Positions 54,760-62,246 of a stretch of DNA of 64,000 bases are shown in pieces. A model generated the notes under the pieces. The model was not told the DNA's origin and did no database searches. It saw only the letters and a program-made list of their open reading frames with translations. Numbering within the stretch: position 1 is the first letter of the stretch; every line of letters begins with the position of its first letter. Both the position numbers and the translations under genes were made by a program. Where the stretch lies: positions 2,743,001 to 2,807,000 of the forward strand of contig NZ_CP022548.1 of assembly GCF_002776575.1 (NCBI RefSeq), read 5' to 3'. This DNA is from Sphingorhabdus sp. YGSMI21 (GTDB taxonomy: Bacteria; Pseudomonadota; Alphaproteobacteria; Sphingomonadales; Sphingomonadaceae).

Positions 54760-56081
54760 GGGAGTGTCATAAATTCCGTGTGTCGTGGGGCATAATGGGT
54801 AAAAAGGAGTCCCACTATGTCACGACGCAAAGAGCCGACGATCCCGGCAGGTTTACTGGATCAACTTTTAGCAGGCACCGATGCAGCTTCTGCGCTGGAT
54901 CAGGGAGGATTGCTGGATTCGCTGAAGAAGGCGCTCGCCGAACGGGCGCTGAATGCCGAGATGGATTATCATCTGGGCGGCGACGAACAGGCTGGTAACA
55001 GCCGCAACGGCTATGGCCGCAAGCGTGTCATCACCGATAGCAGCAAGATCGAGATCGAGGTGCCGCGCGATCGCGCTGGTAGCTTTAATCCGCAGTTGAT
55101 CGCTAAATACCAGCGCCGGTTTCCCGGTTTTGATGATAAAATTATCTCCATGTATGCGCGCGGGATGAGCACGCGGGAGATAACCGGGCATTTGCGTGAG
55201 CTATACGGCATCGACGTATCGCCTGACCTGATCTCGACCGTCACCGACGGTGTTTTGGAGGAAGTTACCGCCTGGCAGCAGCGCCCGCTTGATCCGGCCT
55301 ATCCGCTGGTATTTTTTGACGCCATTCGCGTTAAGATCCGCGATGAAGGCATGGTCCGCAGCAAAGCTATCCATATCGCTCTTGGCGTCCGCGCCGATGG
55401 CCGCAAAGAGGTTCTCGGCCTGTGGATCGAACAAAATGAAGGTGCCAAATTCTGGCTGCGGGTCATGAATGAGCTTAAAAACCGCGGCACCGAGGACATC
55501 ATGCTGGCCGTTGTTGACGGTCTCAAGGGATTTCCTGATGCGATAACAGCGGTGTTCCCTGAAGCTGTCGTCCAGACATGCATCGTCCATCTGCTACGTA
55601 ACAGCATGGATTTTGTGGCATGGAAAGATCGCAAGCCGCTGGCGGCAGCCCTCAAGGCCATTTACCGCGCTGTTGATGCCAAGGCTGCCGAGGACGCGCT
55701 GACTGCTTTTGAAGCCAGCGAATGGGGTCTGCGTTATGCCGCCATCGCCCAGAGCTGGCGGCGGGCATGGAATGAAGTTATTCCATTCTTCGCCTTTCCC
55801 GAGGCGGTACGCAAAATCATCTACACGACGAATGCTATCGAAGCCCTGAACTCAAAGCTCAGACGGGCAGTCAGGGCCAGAGGGCACTTCCCCAATGACG
55901 AGGCGGCAACGAAATTGCTCTATCTGGTCTTGAACAGATCAGAAAAAGAGTGGAGAATGCCACCACGTGAGTGGACCATGGCAAAGGCCCAGTTCGCAGT
56001 TATCTTCGGCGAACGCTTCATCAAAGCCATGGCGGCATAATGTCTAACAGCCCCACGACACACGGAATTTATGACACTCCC
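54760..56081 (+). mobile_element. Complete IS256-family insertion sequence (1322 bp)
   Basis: The element is bounded by perfect 32-bp inverted repeats (54760-54791 and 56050-56081; outermost bases GGGAGTGTCATAAATTCCGT) and flanked by 8-bp direct repeats AAACAACC. It encodes one full-length transposase. Perfect ends and an intact target duplication imply recent insertion and probable activity. It landed 46 bases after the DUF4062 stop, in a GTTACGGTGA-rich intergenic stretch. Only one copy is in the window. Confidence 0.95.
54817..56040 (+). CDS. IS256-family (mutator-type) transposase
   Basis: The transposase of 407 residues has the DDE arrangement of the IS256/Mutator family. The first Asp is in VFFDAIRVKIRD and the second in LAVVDGLKGFPDAI. 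The family box is TCIVHLLRNSM, and the catalytic Glu is in the YTTNAIEALNSKLRR signature. The N-terminal region (RNGYGRKRV, ISMYARGMSTREITGHL) matches the DNA-binding part. The ribosome site AAAAAGGAG precedes ATG 54817. It is intact, with no frameshift. Confidence 0.96.
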   Translation: MSRRKEPTIPAGLLDQLLAGTDAASALDQGGLLDSLKKALAERALNAEMDYHLGGDEQAGNSRNGYGRKRVITDSSKIEIEVPRDRAGSFNPQLIAKYQRRFPGFDDKIISMYARGMSTREITGHLRELYGIDVSPDLISTVTDGVLEEVTAWQQRPLDPAYPLVFFDAIRVKIRDEGMVRSKAIHIALGVRADGRKEVLGLWIEQNEGAKFWLRVMNELKNRGTEDIMLAVVDGLKGFPDAITAVFPEAVVQTCIVHLLRNSMDFVAWKDRKPLAAALKAIYRAVDAKAAEDALTAFEASEWGLRYAAIAQSWRRAWNEVIPFFAFPEAVRKIIYTTNAIEALNSKLRRAVRARGHFPNDEAATKLLYLVLNRSEKEWRMPPREWTMAKAQFAVIFGERFIKAMAA

Positions 56082-56089
56082 AAACAACC
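56082..56089 (+). repeat. Target site duplication, right copy
   Basis: AAACAACC immediately follows the right end of the IS, identical to 54752-54759. Confidence 0.9.
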
Positions 56090-56419
56090 CCAATCTCCAA
56101 CACCCTTTCCTACACTCCCCCACATAACCTACCGTCCGTCCCATGACAGACACCGCCAATTCCCGGCCCGCAAAATGCCGCCACCCGATCTCCTGCTTGA
56201 ATTACGGTAATAGGAATTACGGTGACAGGTGCAACAGTCCCCAACCCCCTATCAAAAGCAAAGTTACGGTGACAGTTTACTCAATGCACGAAACTTCACC
56301 CCAATATGAAATTACAATGAAAGTACGCTTTGAGTAGAATTCTAATCAACGATTGCTGATATCTCGGCCTCCCACTTCCACACCACGCAACCTTCCCCCC
56401 ACCCACGAGTAACCCCAAC
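56090..56419. other. 330-base gene-free stretch with GTTACGGTGACAG-type motifs
   Basis: No gene is supported between the IS and the lipoprotein. Three plus-strand copies of the TTACGGT(G/A) motif occur: GAATTACGGTAATAG at 56199-56213, GGAATTACGGTGACAG at 56213-56228, and AAGTTACGGTGACAGTTTAC at 56261-56280. I associate such repeats with REP-type elements mobilised by tyrosine transposases; no such transposase is seen here. Confidence 0.6.
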
Positions 56420-57010
56420 ATGAAACAAACCCTCTCCCTAATCCCCCTCGCGCTCCTGGCGGCCTGTTCATCGCAGTCCTCCCCCGATGCCGAGCCGGCG
56501 GCGGAAGAGACTGTTTCTGTGACACCCGCAACGCCGGTGGCTCCGGAGAAGGCTGCCCCCGCACCCGCTCCCGTGCCGTCGGCGAACACCCTTACGCTCG
56601 CCGGCCTGGGCGACCTCCGTATTGGCGAGGCGGTTCCCGCGGGCAGTCGCTGGGCCGAGCGCGGGGCGCAGGTTTCCGAGGGTTGTCATGTGCTGTCCTC
56701 GCCCGACTATCCTGATGCCTACGCAATCGTCGAGGGCGGCACGCTGCGGCGGATTTCGATCAGCAAGGGTTCCAGGGTCAAGCTGGCCGAGGGCATTGGT
56801 CCCGGGGCGACCGAGGCTGTGGTGAAGCAATATTTCTCCTTCAAGGCCACGCCACATAAATATGGCGATCCGCCCGCCAAATATCTGACCGCCCCCAATG
56901 CCGCCGGCGGTGCTTCTGCGCTGCGGTTCGAGATCGGCAGCGATGGTACGGTCAGTCAGATCCATGTCGGTACGATGCCGGTGCTTGGCTATGTCGAGGG
57001 CTGTGCGTAA
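56420..57010 (+). CDS. Lipoprotein of unknown function
   Basis: The product of 196 residues has a lipoprotein signal with lipobox LALLAAC at Cys16, an Ala/Pro/Glu-rich spacer (about 20-55), and a soluble domain with two cysteines (SEGCHVL and the terminal EGCA) that could form a disulfide. The domain stretch GATEAVVKQYFSFKATPHKY is conserved-looking, but no family is recognised. ATG 56420 starts a normal signal peptide (MKQTLSLIPLALLAAC). Base composition is again GC-rich, so it marks the right edge of the islet. Confidence 0.75.
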   Translation: MKQTLSLIPLALLAACSSQSSPDAEPAAEETVSVTPATPVAPEKAAPAPAPVPSANTLTLAGLGDLRIGEAVPAGSRWAERGAQVSEGCHVLSSPDYPDAYAIVEGGTLRRISISKGSRVKLAEGIGPGATEAVVKQYFSFKATPHKYGDPPAKYLTAPNAAGGASALRFEIGSDGTVSQIHVGTMPVLGYVEGCA

Positions 57011-57386
57011 CGCCGCTTCGTTATAAAGACCCGTTCGCCCTGAGCCTGTCGAGCCGAAGGCGACCGAAGGTCAACGGCAGGCGTCTGTGAGGCAGGTTGG
57101 TTCGCGCCGTCATCCTGAACTTGTTTACCTTCGGTGGCCTGCGGCTCAGGATCCCTCTCGACTACGCGCCTGCCGAACGAGGTCCTGAAACGAGTTCAGG
57201 ATGACGAGCATCCGCCCACCATCGTTCGCCCTGAGCCTGTCGAAGGACCGCCTCTATGAGGCAGGTTGATGTTCTTCCCACCTGTGCTTCGACAGGCTCA
57301 GCACGAACGGATCGGGTGCCGCGCGTTTCCCTAATCTCCACCCGAACCAAACCTCCCGCAAACCCCCACCAATCCACCAAGCCAAA
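57011..57386. repeat. Repeat cluster 1: CTGAGCCTGTCGAA-type units and a hairpin element
   Basis: The gene-free stretch holds several copies of GTTCGCCCTGAGCCTGTCGA (57031-57050 and near 57223-57245) and its inverse, near 57286-57310. It also has TGAGGCAGGTTG twice, and one hairpin element at 57109-57205 (core 57149-57191, right arm 57183-57205). The right part, 57194-57310, corresponds to 62043-62158 in cluster 2. Confidence 0.8.
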
Positions 57387-57415
57387 AAAAAGCCGCCCCA
57401 TCAGGGACGGCTTTT
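57387..57415 (-). terminator. Terminator for the csbD-like gene
   Basis: Stem AAGCCGCCCC-ATCA-GGGACGGCTT flanked by an A-run and a T-run. Read on the minus strand it follows the csbD stop by about 75 bases. Confidence 0.75.
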
Positions 57416-57490
57416 CGTTCGGCGCTGCCCGCAGCATGGGGAGAGGGACTGGGGGAGAGCGGGCAGCGCCGGGTTCAGGGAGGGGTTGGC

Positions 57491-57661
57491 CTAGACCTTG
57501 TCGCCCAGAGCGCCCTTGACGGAGCCCTTGACTTGCTGGGCCTTGCCCTTGGTTTCCTGAGCCGCGCCTTTGGCACGGGTCTCGGGATCATTGCTGTTCT
57601 GTTTGGCTTTGCCAACGGCTTCGTTCACATTGCCTTTTACTTTGTCTACGAGTTCGCCCAT
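57491..57661 (-). CDS. CsbD-family stress-associated protein
   Basis: This 56-residue gene has the CsbD pattern: MGELVDKVKGNVNEAVGKAK, then KGAAQETKGKAQQVKGSVKG. It is highly charged, lysine-rich and lacks aromatic residues. CsbD-type proteins accumulate in general stress in many bacteria; their mechanism is unknown. On the minus strand AAGGA lies eight bases before ATG 57661, which fits better than the ATG at 57667 two codons earlier. A terminator follows at 57387-57415. No EcfG-type promoter with correct spacing could be found upstream. Confidence 0.85.
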   Translation of the reverse strand: MGELVDKVKGNVNEAVGKAKQNSNDPETRAKGAAQETKGKAQQVKGSVKGALGDKV

Positions 57662-57950
57662 TTTCATGGTCCTTCTGTTTGGCCGGTTGTCCGGCCCTTG
57701 GGGGATGCAGGCGTTGTTGCCTGCACAACCTATCTATGCACGAACGGCCGGATCGTTCCCGCGGCCATCACGGGTCGGCGCTCAATCGAAACGGTCTGGC
57801 GCTATGCGGGAATTGACCGGGGAACTGACGGGTGGTGGGGCGCGTGCGTTTCACCGGGTCCTATCAAAAGCAGGTCTTTGGCCCGAGCGGTTGCGTGATA
57901 AAAACTGTCGGCAAGACGGAAAGCCGTCAGACCGAAACAGGGAGAGAGCA

Positions 57951-58397
57951 ATGAGCGCAGAAGGCAGAAGCAAACCGAAATATAATGTCCCCTTCGTCGA
58001 ACGGACGGGGCTGCGATATCTGGAGGACAGCTATGGCTATGCGCGGCTGCTGATGCCGCTGGCGGGCAACGAGAACCATGTCGGCGTGCTCTATATGGGC
58101 GCCTATACCGTGCTGGCCGAAGCGGTGGCCGCGCTGCCGGGGATTTCCTTTCTCGACACGGAACGCCACTTCCCGATCCTGAAAGATATTTATGTCGATT
58201 TTCACAGCCCCGCCGCCAGCGATGTCACCGCCGAATATCGCTTGTCGGACGAAGAGATTGAGGGCCTGCTCGCCGATCTCGAGCGCAAGGGCAGCGCCAC
58301 CTATATCGCCGAATTCCCTATGCACGATGCCGACGGCGCGCATGTCGCCACCGGCAAGGTGACGGTGAAGCTATTGTCGCACGGCTGGAAGAAATAG
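57951..58397 (+). CDS. Hotdog-fold thioesterase-like protein (YiiD C-terminal / DUF4442 group)
   Basis: The 148-residue protein has a hotdog-like layout: RTGLRYLEDSYGYARLLMPL, then NHVGVLYMGAYTVLAEAVAA (the helix normally carrying active-site residues), then strands ending HVATGKVTVKL. It resembles small thioesterases of the YiiD-C/PaaI type; the substrate is unknown. ATG 57951 is defined by GGGAGAGAG; the open frame further upstream has no ribosome site. It is convergent with a small minus-strand frame at 58404-58562. Confidence 0.8.
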   Translation: MSAEGRSKPKYNVPFVERTGLRYLEDSYGYARLLMPLAGNENHVGVLYMGAYTVLAEAVAALPGISFLDTERHFPILKDIYVDFHSPAASDVTAEYRLSDEEIEGLLADLERKGSATYIAEFPMHDADGAHVATGKVTVKLLSHGWKK

Positions 58398-58403
58398 CAG
58401 GCT

Positions 58404-58562
58404 TCAGGCGGGGAGGGCTTGGCTCTCCGGTTCCGGCGCCCGGATGGCCCGGACCGGGGCCATTGTCGCGAGGATGGCCAGCTCCAGCCAGAATATCTTC
58501 GGGTTCGCGGTCATGAAGTTCGGGAACAGAGCCGCCTGGATGGTCAAGTAGAGGTTGGTCAT
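58404..58562 (-). CDS. Possible 52-residue membrane peptide or gene fragment
   Basis: On the minus strand, ATG 58562 to TGA gives 52 residues: a hydrophobic first two thirds (TNLYLTIQAALFPNF, FWLELAILATMAPVRAI) and a polar Glu/Pro/Ala tail. It reads like the C-terminal end of a larger membrane protein. GGGGCC is the only ribosome-site-like sequence upstream. It may be a remnant or a small membrane protein. Confidence 0.35.
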   Translation of the reverse strand: MTNLYLTIQAALFPNFMTANPKIFWLELAILATMAPVRAIRAPEPESQALPA

Positions 58563-58687
58563 CGCGAGGCCCCATGACTTGCGTCATAGATGGCCGATGC
58601 TTTGACAGCCCCGTCTTATTCGTTATGGTTCTTATTTGGTCTTCGCTGCCTTGTTGCAGCGAAGACGCCAACCCGGGGGGGTGTTCA

Positions 58688-59530
58688 GTGACGAAAGAAA
58701 CCGGACAGGGTGATCCTGACGAAGCGGACGGGGGCGGTGAAAAGCCGCGTATCGACTATAAAAAGATACTCGACAGAGGCAAGACCTTGCTCGGCAGCAC
58801 CGCATGGCTGTCCTCGCTGGCCCTGATCGTGGCCGCCATCAGCCTGACCTTCCTGGTCTATAATGACAAGATTTGCGGCATCGACAGGCTCGGCAAGGAC
58901 GGGATCGACAAGATCCAGTTCCGGGCCCCCGACAGCCAGTGCAACAGTGCGCCGCTGGCACCCGATCCGGTCGATCGCGACCCGTCCCGCTTCCGCGGGG
59001 ATGGCGGCGGCATTGTCGCGCCGGTGCAGCCCGAGGTCAGCGCCCTGAGCCTGAGCCGGGAGCTGAAGCAGATCGTCGCCGAGGTGCGCGAAAGCAACGG
59101 CCTGACCGGTGACGCGCTGCTGACGACGGCGGCGCGGGCGGAGATCGAGGACCGGATCAGCGAGAACGACCTGCTGGCCGACCTGCGGGAGAAAGCCCGG
59201 CTGCGCGAGGGGTTGTTCGTCAATTATGGCACGCCGCGCAAGACCACGGTCCCCGGTGATCCGCAACCCGTCGGTTGTCAGGTCTATGCGAAGAAAAAGG
59301 ATGCCGGGAAATGGCTGGTGATCGAGGGGCCCAATGGCAACGAGATCGTGCGCTATGCCAATGACTCGCTGCCGGAAGAAATCGGCGGCCGCCCGGTGGT
59401 GACCGAAGTGCAGGTGAACGGCAAAGACGCGGTGCGGCTCAACATTGACCTGACCGGCGTCGAGGATAATTATACCGTCGTCTATGCCCGGGAAGCGAGC
59501 GAAGTGGAGCGCAACAAGCGGAAATGCTGA
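58688..59530 (+). CDS. Membrane-anchored protein of unknown function
   Basis: The 280-residue protein has an acidic cytosolic N-terminus, one membrane helix (GSTAWLSSLALIVAAISLTF), and a periplasmic region. That region includes a helical segment (LSRELKQIVAEVRESNG, RISENDLLADLREKARLREG) and a C-terminal beta-rich part ending VERNKRKC. Cysteines (NDKICG, SQCNSA, VGCQVY, and the terminal Cys) may form disulfides. GTG 58688 is chosen, with a G-run upstream; the longer frame to 58574 lacks a ribosome site. No family is recognised. Confidence 0.7.
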   Translation: MTKETGQGDPDEADGGGEKPRIDYKKILDRGKTLLGSTAWLSSLALIVAAISLTFLVYNDKICGIDRLGKDGIDKIQFRAPDSQCNSAPLAPDPVDRDPSRFRGDGGGIVAPVQPEVSALSLSRELKQIVAEVRESNGLTGDALLTTAARAEIEDRISENDLLADLREKARLREGLFVNYGTPRKTTVPGDPQPVGCQVYAKKKDAGKWLVIEGPNGNEIVRYANDSLPEEIGGRPVVTEVQVNGKDAVRLNIDLTGVEDNYTVVYAREASEVERNKRKC

Positions 59531-59560
59531 AGCGCTGACGGGCGGGGCGCAGCGGCGGGC

Positions 59561-59980
59561 CTACCAGCCCAGCGCCAGCGCCATCCGGTTCCACAGGTTG
59601 ATCATGGCAATGGCGAGCGCCAGTTCCGCCTGCTCTTCCGTGTCGAAAATCCGGGTCACAGCCTCGGGTGCTGCCGTCGCTTCGGGTAGCCTCGTCAGTG
59701 CCTCCGCCCACAGCAACGCCGCGCTTTCGCGCTCGCTGAACCGACCGCTGGCCTGCCAGTCGGCAAGCGCGTCGATCCGTTCCGTTGTTTCCCCGCAAGC
59801 CCGCAGCGCCGCCTTGTGCCGGCTGATGCAATAATGGCAGCCATTGATCTGCGACACGCGCAGCCGCACCAGTTCGAGCAGCGCCATTCCCAGTGACGAG
59901 CCATCGAGGGTCTTTTCGCAGGACAACAATTGGCCCAGCGCCGTCTCCGCCACGCCGCCGGCCAGCAGGCCGCCGCTCAT
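59561..59980 (-). CDS. Carboxymuconolactone decarboxylase / AhpD-like protein
   Basis: The 139-residue protein has the AhpD-like core: LLELVRLRVSQINGCHYCIS with the CxxC redox pair, then RHKAALRACGETTERIDAL and a C-terminal helix with LWNRMALALGW. The family reduces alkyl hydroperoxides or handles lactones, and many members are uncharacterised. It is the second gene of the operon after the SnoaL-like gene; ATGA overlaps by four bases. Both lie under the MarR-type operators at 60470-60508. Confidence 0.92.
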   Translation of the reverse strand: MSGGLLAGGVAETALGQLLSCEKTLDGSSLGMALLELVRLRVSQINGCHYCISRHKAALRACGETTERIDALADWQASGRFSERESAALLWAEALTRLPEATAAPEAVTRIFDTEEQAELALAIAMINLWNRMALALGW

Positions 59981-60432
59981 GCCGCGTTCCGGAAGGGCAG
60001 GGCGTCGAGCGCCGCGATCCCCGGTCCGCCGATCTGCTGCATCAGCGAGGCGAGATCGTAGAAAAATTCCTCCGCCACCATCAGCCCGTCGCGGAAGTGC
60101 ACGAACACGGTGAACGGCTGCTCGATCTGCCTGCCGCTCGGCGCGATGCCCAGAAATTCGCCGATATGCGTGCCCCGCCAGACCGCCTGCGCGACATAGA
60201 CATCATCGCCCTGCCAGAAGCTGATCTGCCCCGCCGCGCGCTCCACGGTCACGTCAAAGGCCTGCCAATGCTGCCGGTAATGCGCCTCCGCCCCGGCATG
60301 GCCGGTCCAGGTCTGCTGCGTCGCATGGTCGTAAAATTCGCAATCCGGGTGTAGAGTCGCCAGCGTCCCCGCCAGATCATGGTCATTCTCGGCCGCCAGA
60401 TGGCGCCCCAGCATCGGCAAATTCCTGCTCAT
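59977..60432 (-). CDS. SnoaL-like (NTF2-superfamily) protein
   Basis: The 151-residue protein has a cone-shaped NTF2-like pattern: LGRHLAAENDHDLAGTLATL, HPDCEFYD, TGHAGAEAHYRQHWQAFDV, and the C-terminal HFRDGLMVAEEFFYDLASLM. SnoaL-type members are polyketide cyclases or ester-isomerising enzymes; small ones often stand in stress operons with unknown ligand. Minus-strand ATG 60432 is behind AGGAGAATG. It is the first gene of the operon with the AhpD-like gene and probably repressed by the divergent MarR protein. Confidence 0.85.
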   Translation of the reverse strand: MSRNLPMLGRHLAAENDHDLAGTLATLHPDCEFYDHATQQTWTGHAGAEAHYRQHWQAFDVTVERAAGQISFWQGDDVYVAQAVWRGTHIGEFLGIAPSGRQIEQPFTVFVHFRDGLMVAEEFFYDLASLMQQIGGPGIAALDALPFRNAA

Positions 60433-60469
60433 ATCATTCTCCTCTTGCGTGACCGGCTCATCGCTATAT

Positions 60470-60515
60470 TATCAGAGCCCTGATATATAATCATCAGAAC
60501 ACTGATGAATGTCAA
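60470..60515 (-). promoter_or_regulatory. Promoter of the SnoaL-AhpD operon with two MarR-type operators
   Basis: On the minus strand TTGACA (60510-60515) is followed after about 18 bases by ATTATA. Two palindromes are present: TCATCAG-AACA-CTGATGA (60491-60508), lying between the -35 and -10 hexamers, and TATCAG-AGCC-CTGATA (60470-60485). Their centres are 22 bases apart, two helical turns, so they sit on the same face of the DNA. The region also precedes the marR-type gene at 60534, so autoregulation is likely. Confidence 0.75.
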
Positions 60516-60533
60516 GCCGGGAAAGGTAGCACC

Positions 60534-61001
60534 ATGGACAGTTCCGAAATTCCCGCGATAGGCGAGGGCAAGCGCGGCACCGACGGGCATATCGCCTATC
60601 TGCTGCGCCAGGCCTCGGCAGCGGTGCGGCAGCGGCTGGAGCAGGGCTTTGCCGCGCACCATATCACGCTGCCGCAATTCACCCTGCTGACCATGCTCAA
60701 GGCCTATCCCGGCCAGTCGGGCGCGGAGCTGGCGCGGCTCGCCATGCTGACGCCGCAGACGGTCAATGTGATCACCGCCAATCTGCTCAAGCGCGGCGCG
60801 ATTGTGCGGGTCCGCTCGGGGGAAGACAAAAGAATCTTCGCGCTCAGCCTGACCGAACAGGGCGCCCGCGATCTCTCCGCATGCCGCGCTATTGCCGATA
60901 CCGTCGAGCGGCAATTGCTGGCCGGCACCAGCGCCGCCGACGAAGCGGTGATCCGCCGCTGGCTGGTGTCGGTGGCCCTGGCCGGAGACGGACAGGAATA
61001 G
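60534..61001 (+). CDS. MarR-family transcriptional regulator
   Basis: The protein of 155 residues has the MarR winged helix: GHIAYLLRQASAAVRQRLEQ, the recognition region GAELARLAMLTPQTVNVITAN, and the wing RVRSGEDKRIFALSLTEQG. MarR proteins bind palindromes as dimers and release them on ligand binding or oxidation. No cysteine is in the recognition part, but one lies in the dimerisation helix (SACRAIADT). ATG 60534 follows GGGAAAGG. It is divergent from the SnoaL-AhpD operon it probably represses. Confidence 0.92.
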   Translation: MDSSEIPAIGEGKRGTDGHIAYLLRQASAAVRQRLEQGFAAHHITLPQFTLLTMLKAYPGQSGAELARLAMLTPQTVNVITANLLKRGAIVRVRSGEDKRIFALSLTEQGARDLSACRAIADTVERQLLAGTSAADEAVIRRWLVSVALAGDGQE

Positions 61002-61069
61002 CGGGCGTTGACCGCTTTTTAACCATCCCCGCCTATCCTGGCAGCGGTCACAGACAGCGGGAGAGGCAA

Positions 61070-61936
61070 ATGGCTTTGGTCAGCCAGCCATTCAGCGATG
61101 ATATGCTGGACGCGCTTGCCGCGGCCTATCCGCTTGCGCCGCGCCATTTGCAGCACCGGATCGCCGACCATCCGCTGCTCGAGCTCGACGCGCTGGCCGC
61201 GCTCGCGCGCCGCCTGCGCCCGGAATCTATCGAATTCAACGCCGCCACCGACCTGCCGCTCGGCATAAGCAACGACGAGACGCCCTATACCGGCCTCGAC
61301 GTGCATGAGACGATCGACAGAATCGAAAGCTGCGGCTCCTGGGTGTTGCTCAAAACCATCGAGCAGGACCCGGCCTATGCGCAATTGATGAGCGATGTGC
61401 TGGGCGCGATCGAACCGGTGGTGGAGCCGCGCACCGGCAAGATGATGCGGCTCGAGGGCTTTATCTTCATCTCCTCGCCGCGCGCTGTGACGCCGCTGCA
61501 TTTTGACCCGGACTATAACATCCTGTTCCAGGCGCGTGGCAGCAAGACGATGACCTTCTTCCCGCCCGGCGACCGGGAAATGATCAGCGACCGCTTTTTC
61601 GAGCAATATTTCAACGGCGGCCCGCGCAACCTGCCATGGCGGGAAGAATGGGCCGAGCGCGGCCAGCCGATATCCGTCACCCCCGGCGAGGGCATCTATG
61701 TGCCGATCCTCGGCCCGCACTGGGTCAAGGTGCATGACGAGGTCTCGGTCTCGCTATCGCTGACCTGGCGCAGCGAATGGAGCTTCCACCACGCCGACGC
61801 CTGCCGCTTCAACAGCCGCCTGCGCAAACTCGGCCTGCGCCCGTCGTCACCGCGTATCTACCCCGCGGACAACCGCCTCAAAAGCTACAGCCAGCGCGCC
61901 CTGGTGCGCGCGGAACGGATGCTGGGGCGCGGGTAG
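61070..61936 (+). CDS. Cupin-like (JmjC-type) domain protein
   Basis: The 288-residue protein has the JmjC/cupin pattern: the metal site HFDPDYN (H-x-D) after GFIFISSPRAVTPL, and a second histidine in LGPHWVKVHDEVSVSLSL. These are the iron ligands of 2-oxoglutarate oxygenases of this fold; a lysine or asparagine to bind 2-oxoglutarate cannot be assigned with confidence. ATG 61070 is chosen, with GGGAGAGG upstream; the longer frame to 60881 overlaps the marR-type gene. Enzymes of this kind hydroxylate proteins or small molecules, but the substrate is unknown. Confidence 0.85.
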   Translation: MALVSQPFSDDMLDALAAAYPLAPRHLQHRIADHPLLELDALAALARRLRPESIEFNAATDLPLGISNDETPYTGLDVHETIDRIESCGSWVLLKTIEQDPAYAQLMSDVLGAIEPVVEPRTGKMMRLEGFIFISSPRAVTPLHFDPDYNILFQARGSKTMTFFPPGDREMISDRFFEQYFNGGPRNLPWREEWAERGQPISVTPGEGIYVPILGPHWVKVHDEVSVSLSLTWRSEWSFHHADACRFNSRLRKLGLRPSSPRIYPADNRLKSYSQRALVRAERMLGRG

Positions 61937-61969
61937 GGGAGAGGCGCGTTGCCGGGGAGGCACGTTCGG

Positions 61970-62240
61970 TTCGCATCGTCATCCTGAACTCGTTTCAGGA
62001 CCTCGTCCGGCAGGCGCGCAATCGAGAGGGATCCTGAAACCAGTTCAGGATGACGAGCGTCCACCCCCTCCGTTCGTCCTGAGCCTGTCGAAGGACCGCG
62101 TCTATGAGGCAGGTTGGTGTTCTCCCCACCCATGCTTCGACAAGCTCAGCACGAACGGAGTGATTGAGGCACGAACAGGGCGCGTCCACCCACCCCCGTT
62201 CGTCCTGAGCCTGTCGAAGGACCCGGCACGAACAGCACTC
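61970..62240. repeat. Repeat cluster 2: hairpin element plus CTGAGCCTGTCGAA-type units
   Basis: The stretch after the cupin gene holds a hairpin element (arms 61978-62000 and 62032-62054, 22 of 23 bases matched) with core 61992-62034. Next are CGTTCGTCCTGAGCCTGTCG units (near 62071 and 62200) and an inverted unit near 62133-62158. The segment 62043-62158 is the counterpart of 57194-57310 in cluster 1. Its last unit (62195-62221) lies just before the GFA gene. Confidence 0.85.
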
Positions 62241-62246
62241 GAGTAT

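Noticed and set aside
53580..56282. Composite transposon around DUF4062
   Set aside because: Only one IS copy is present; the bracketing elements are 16-base motifs, not IS ends.
57662..57950. EcfG-type stress promoter for the csbD-like gene
   Set aside because: A GGAAC box exists on the minus strand, but the second box is not at the required spacing.
57011..62240. CRISPR array
   Set aside because: Repeat units are uneven, partly inverted, and not separated by spacers of constant length; no cas genes.
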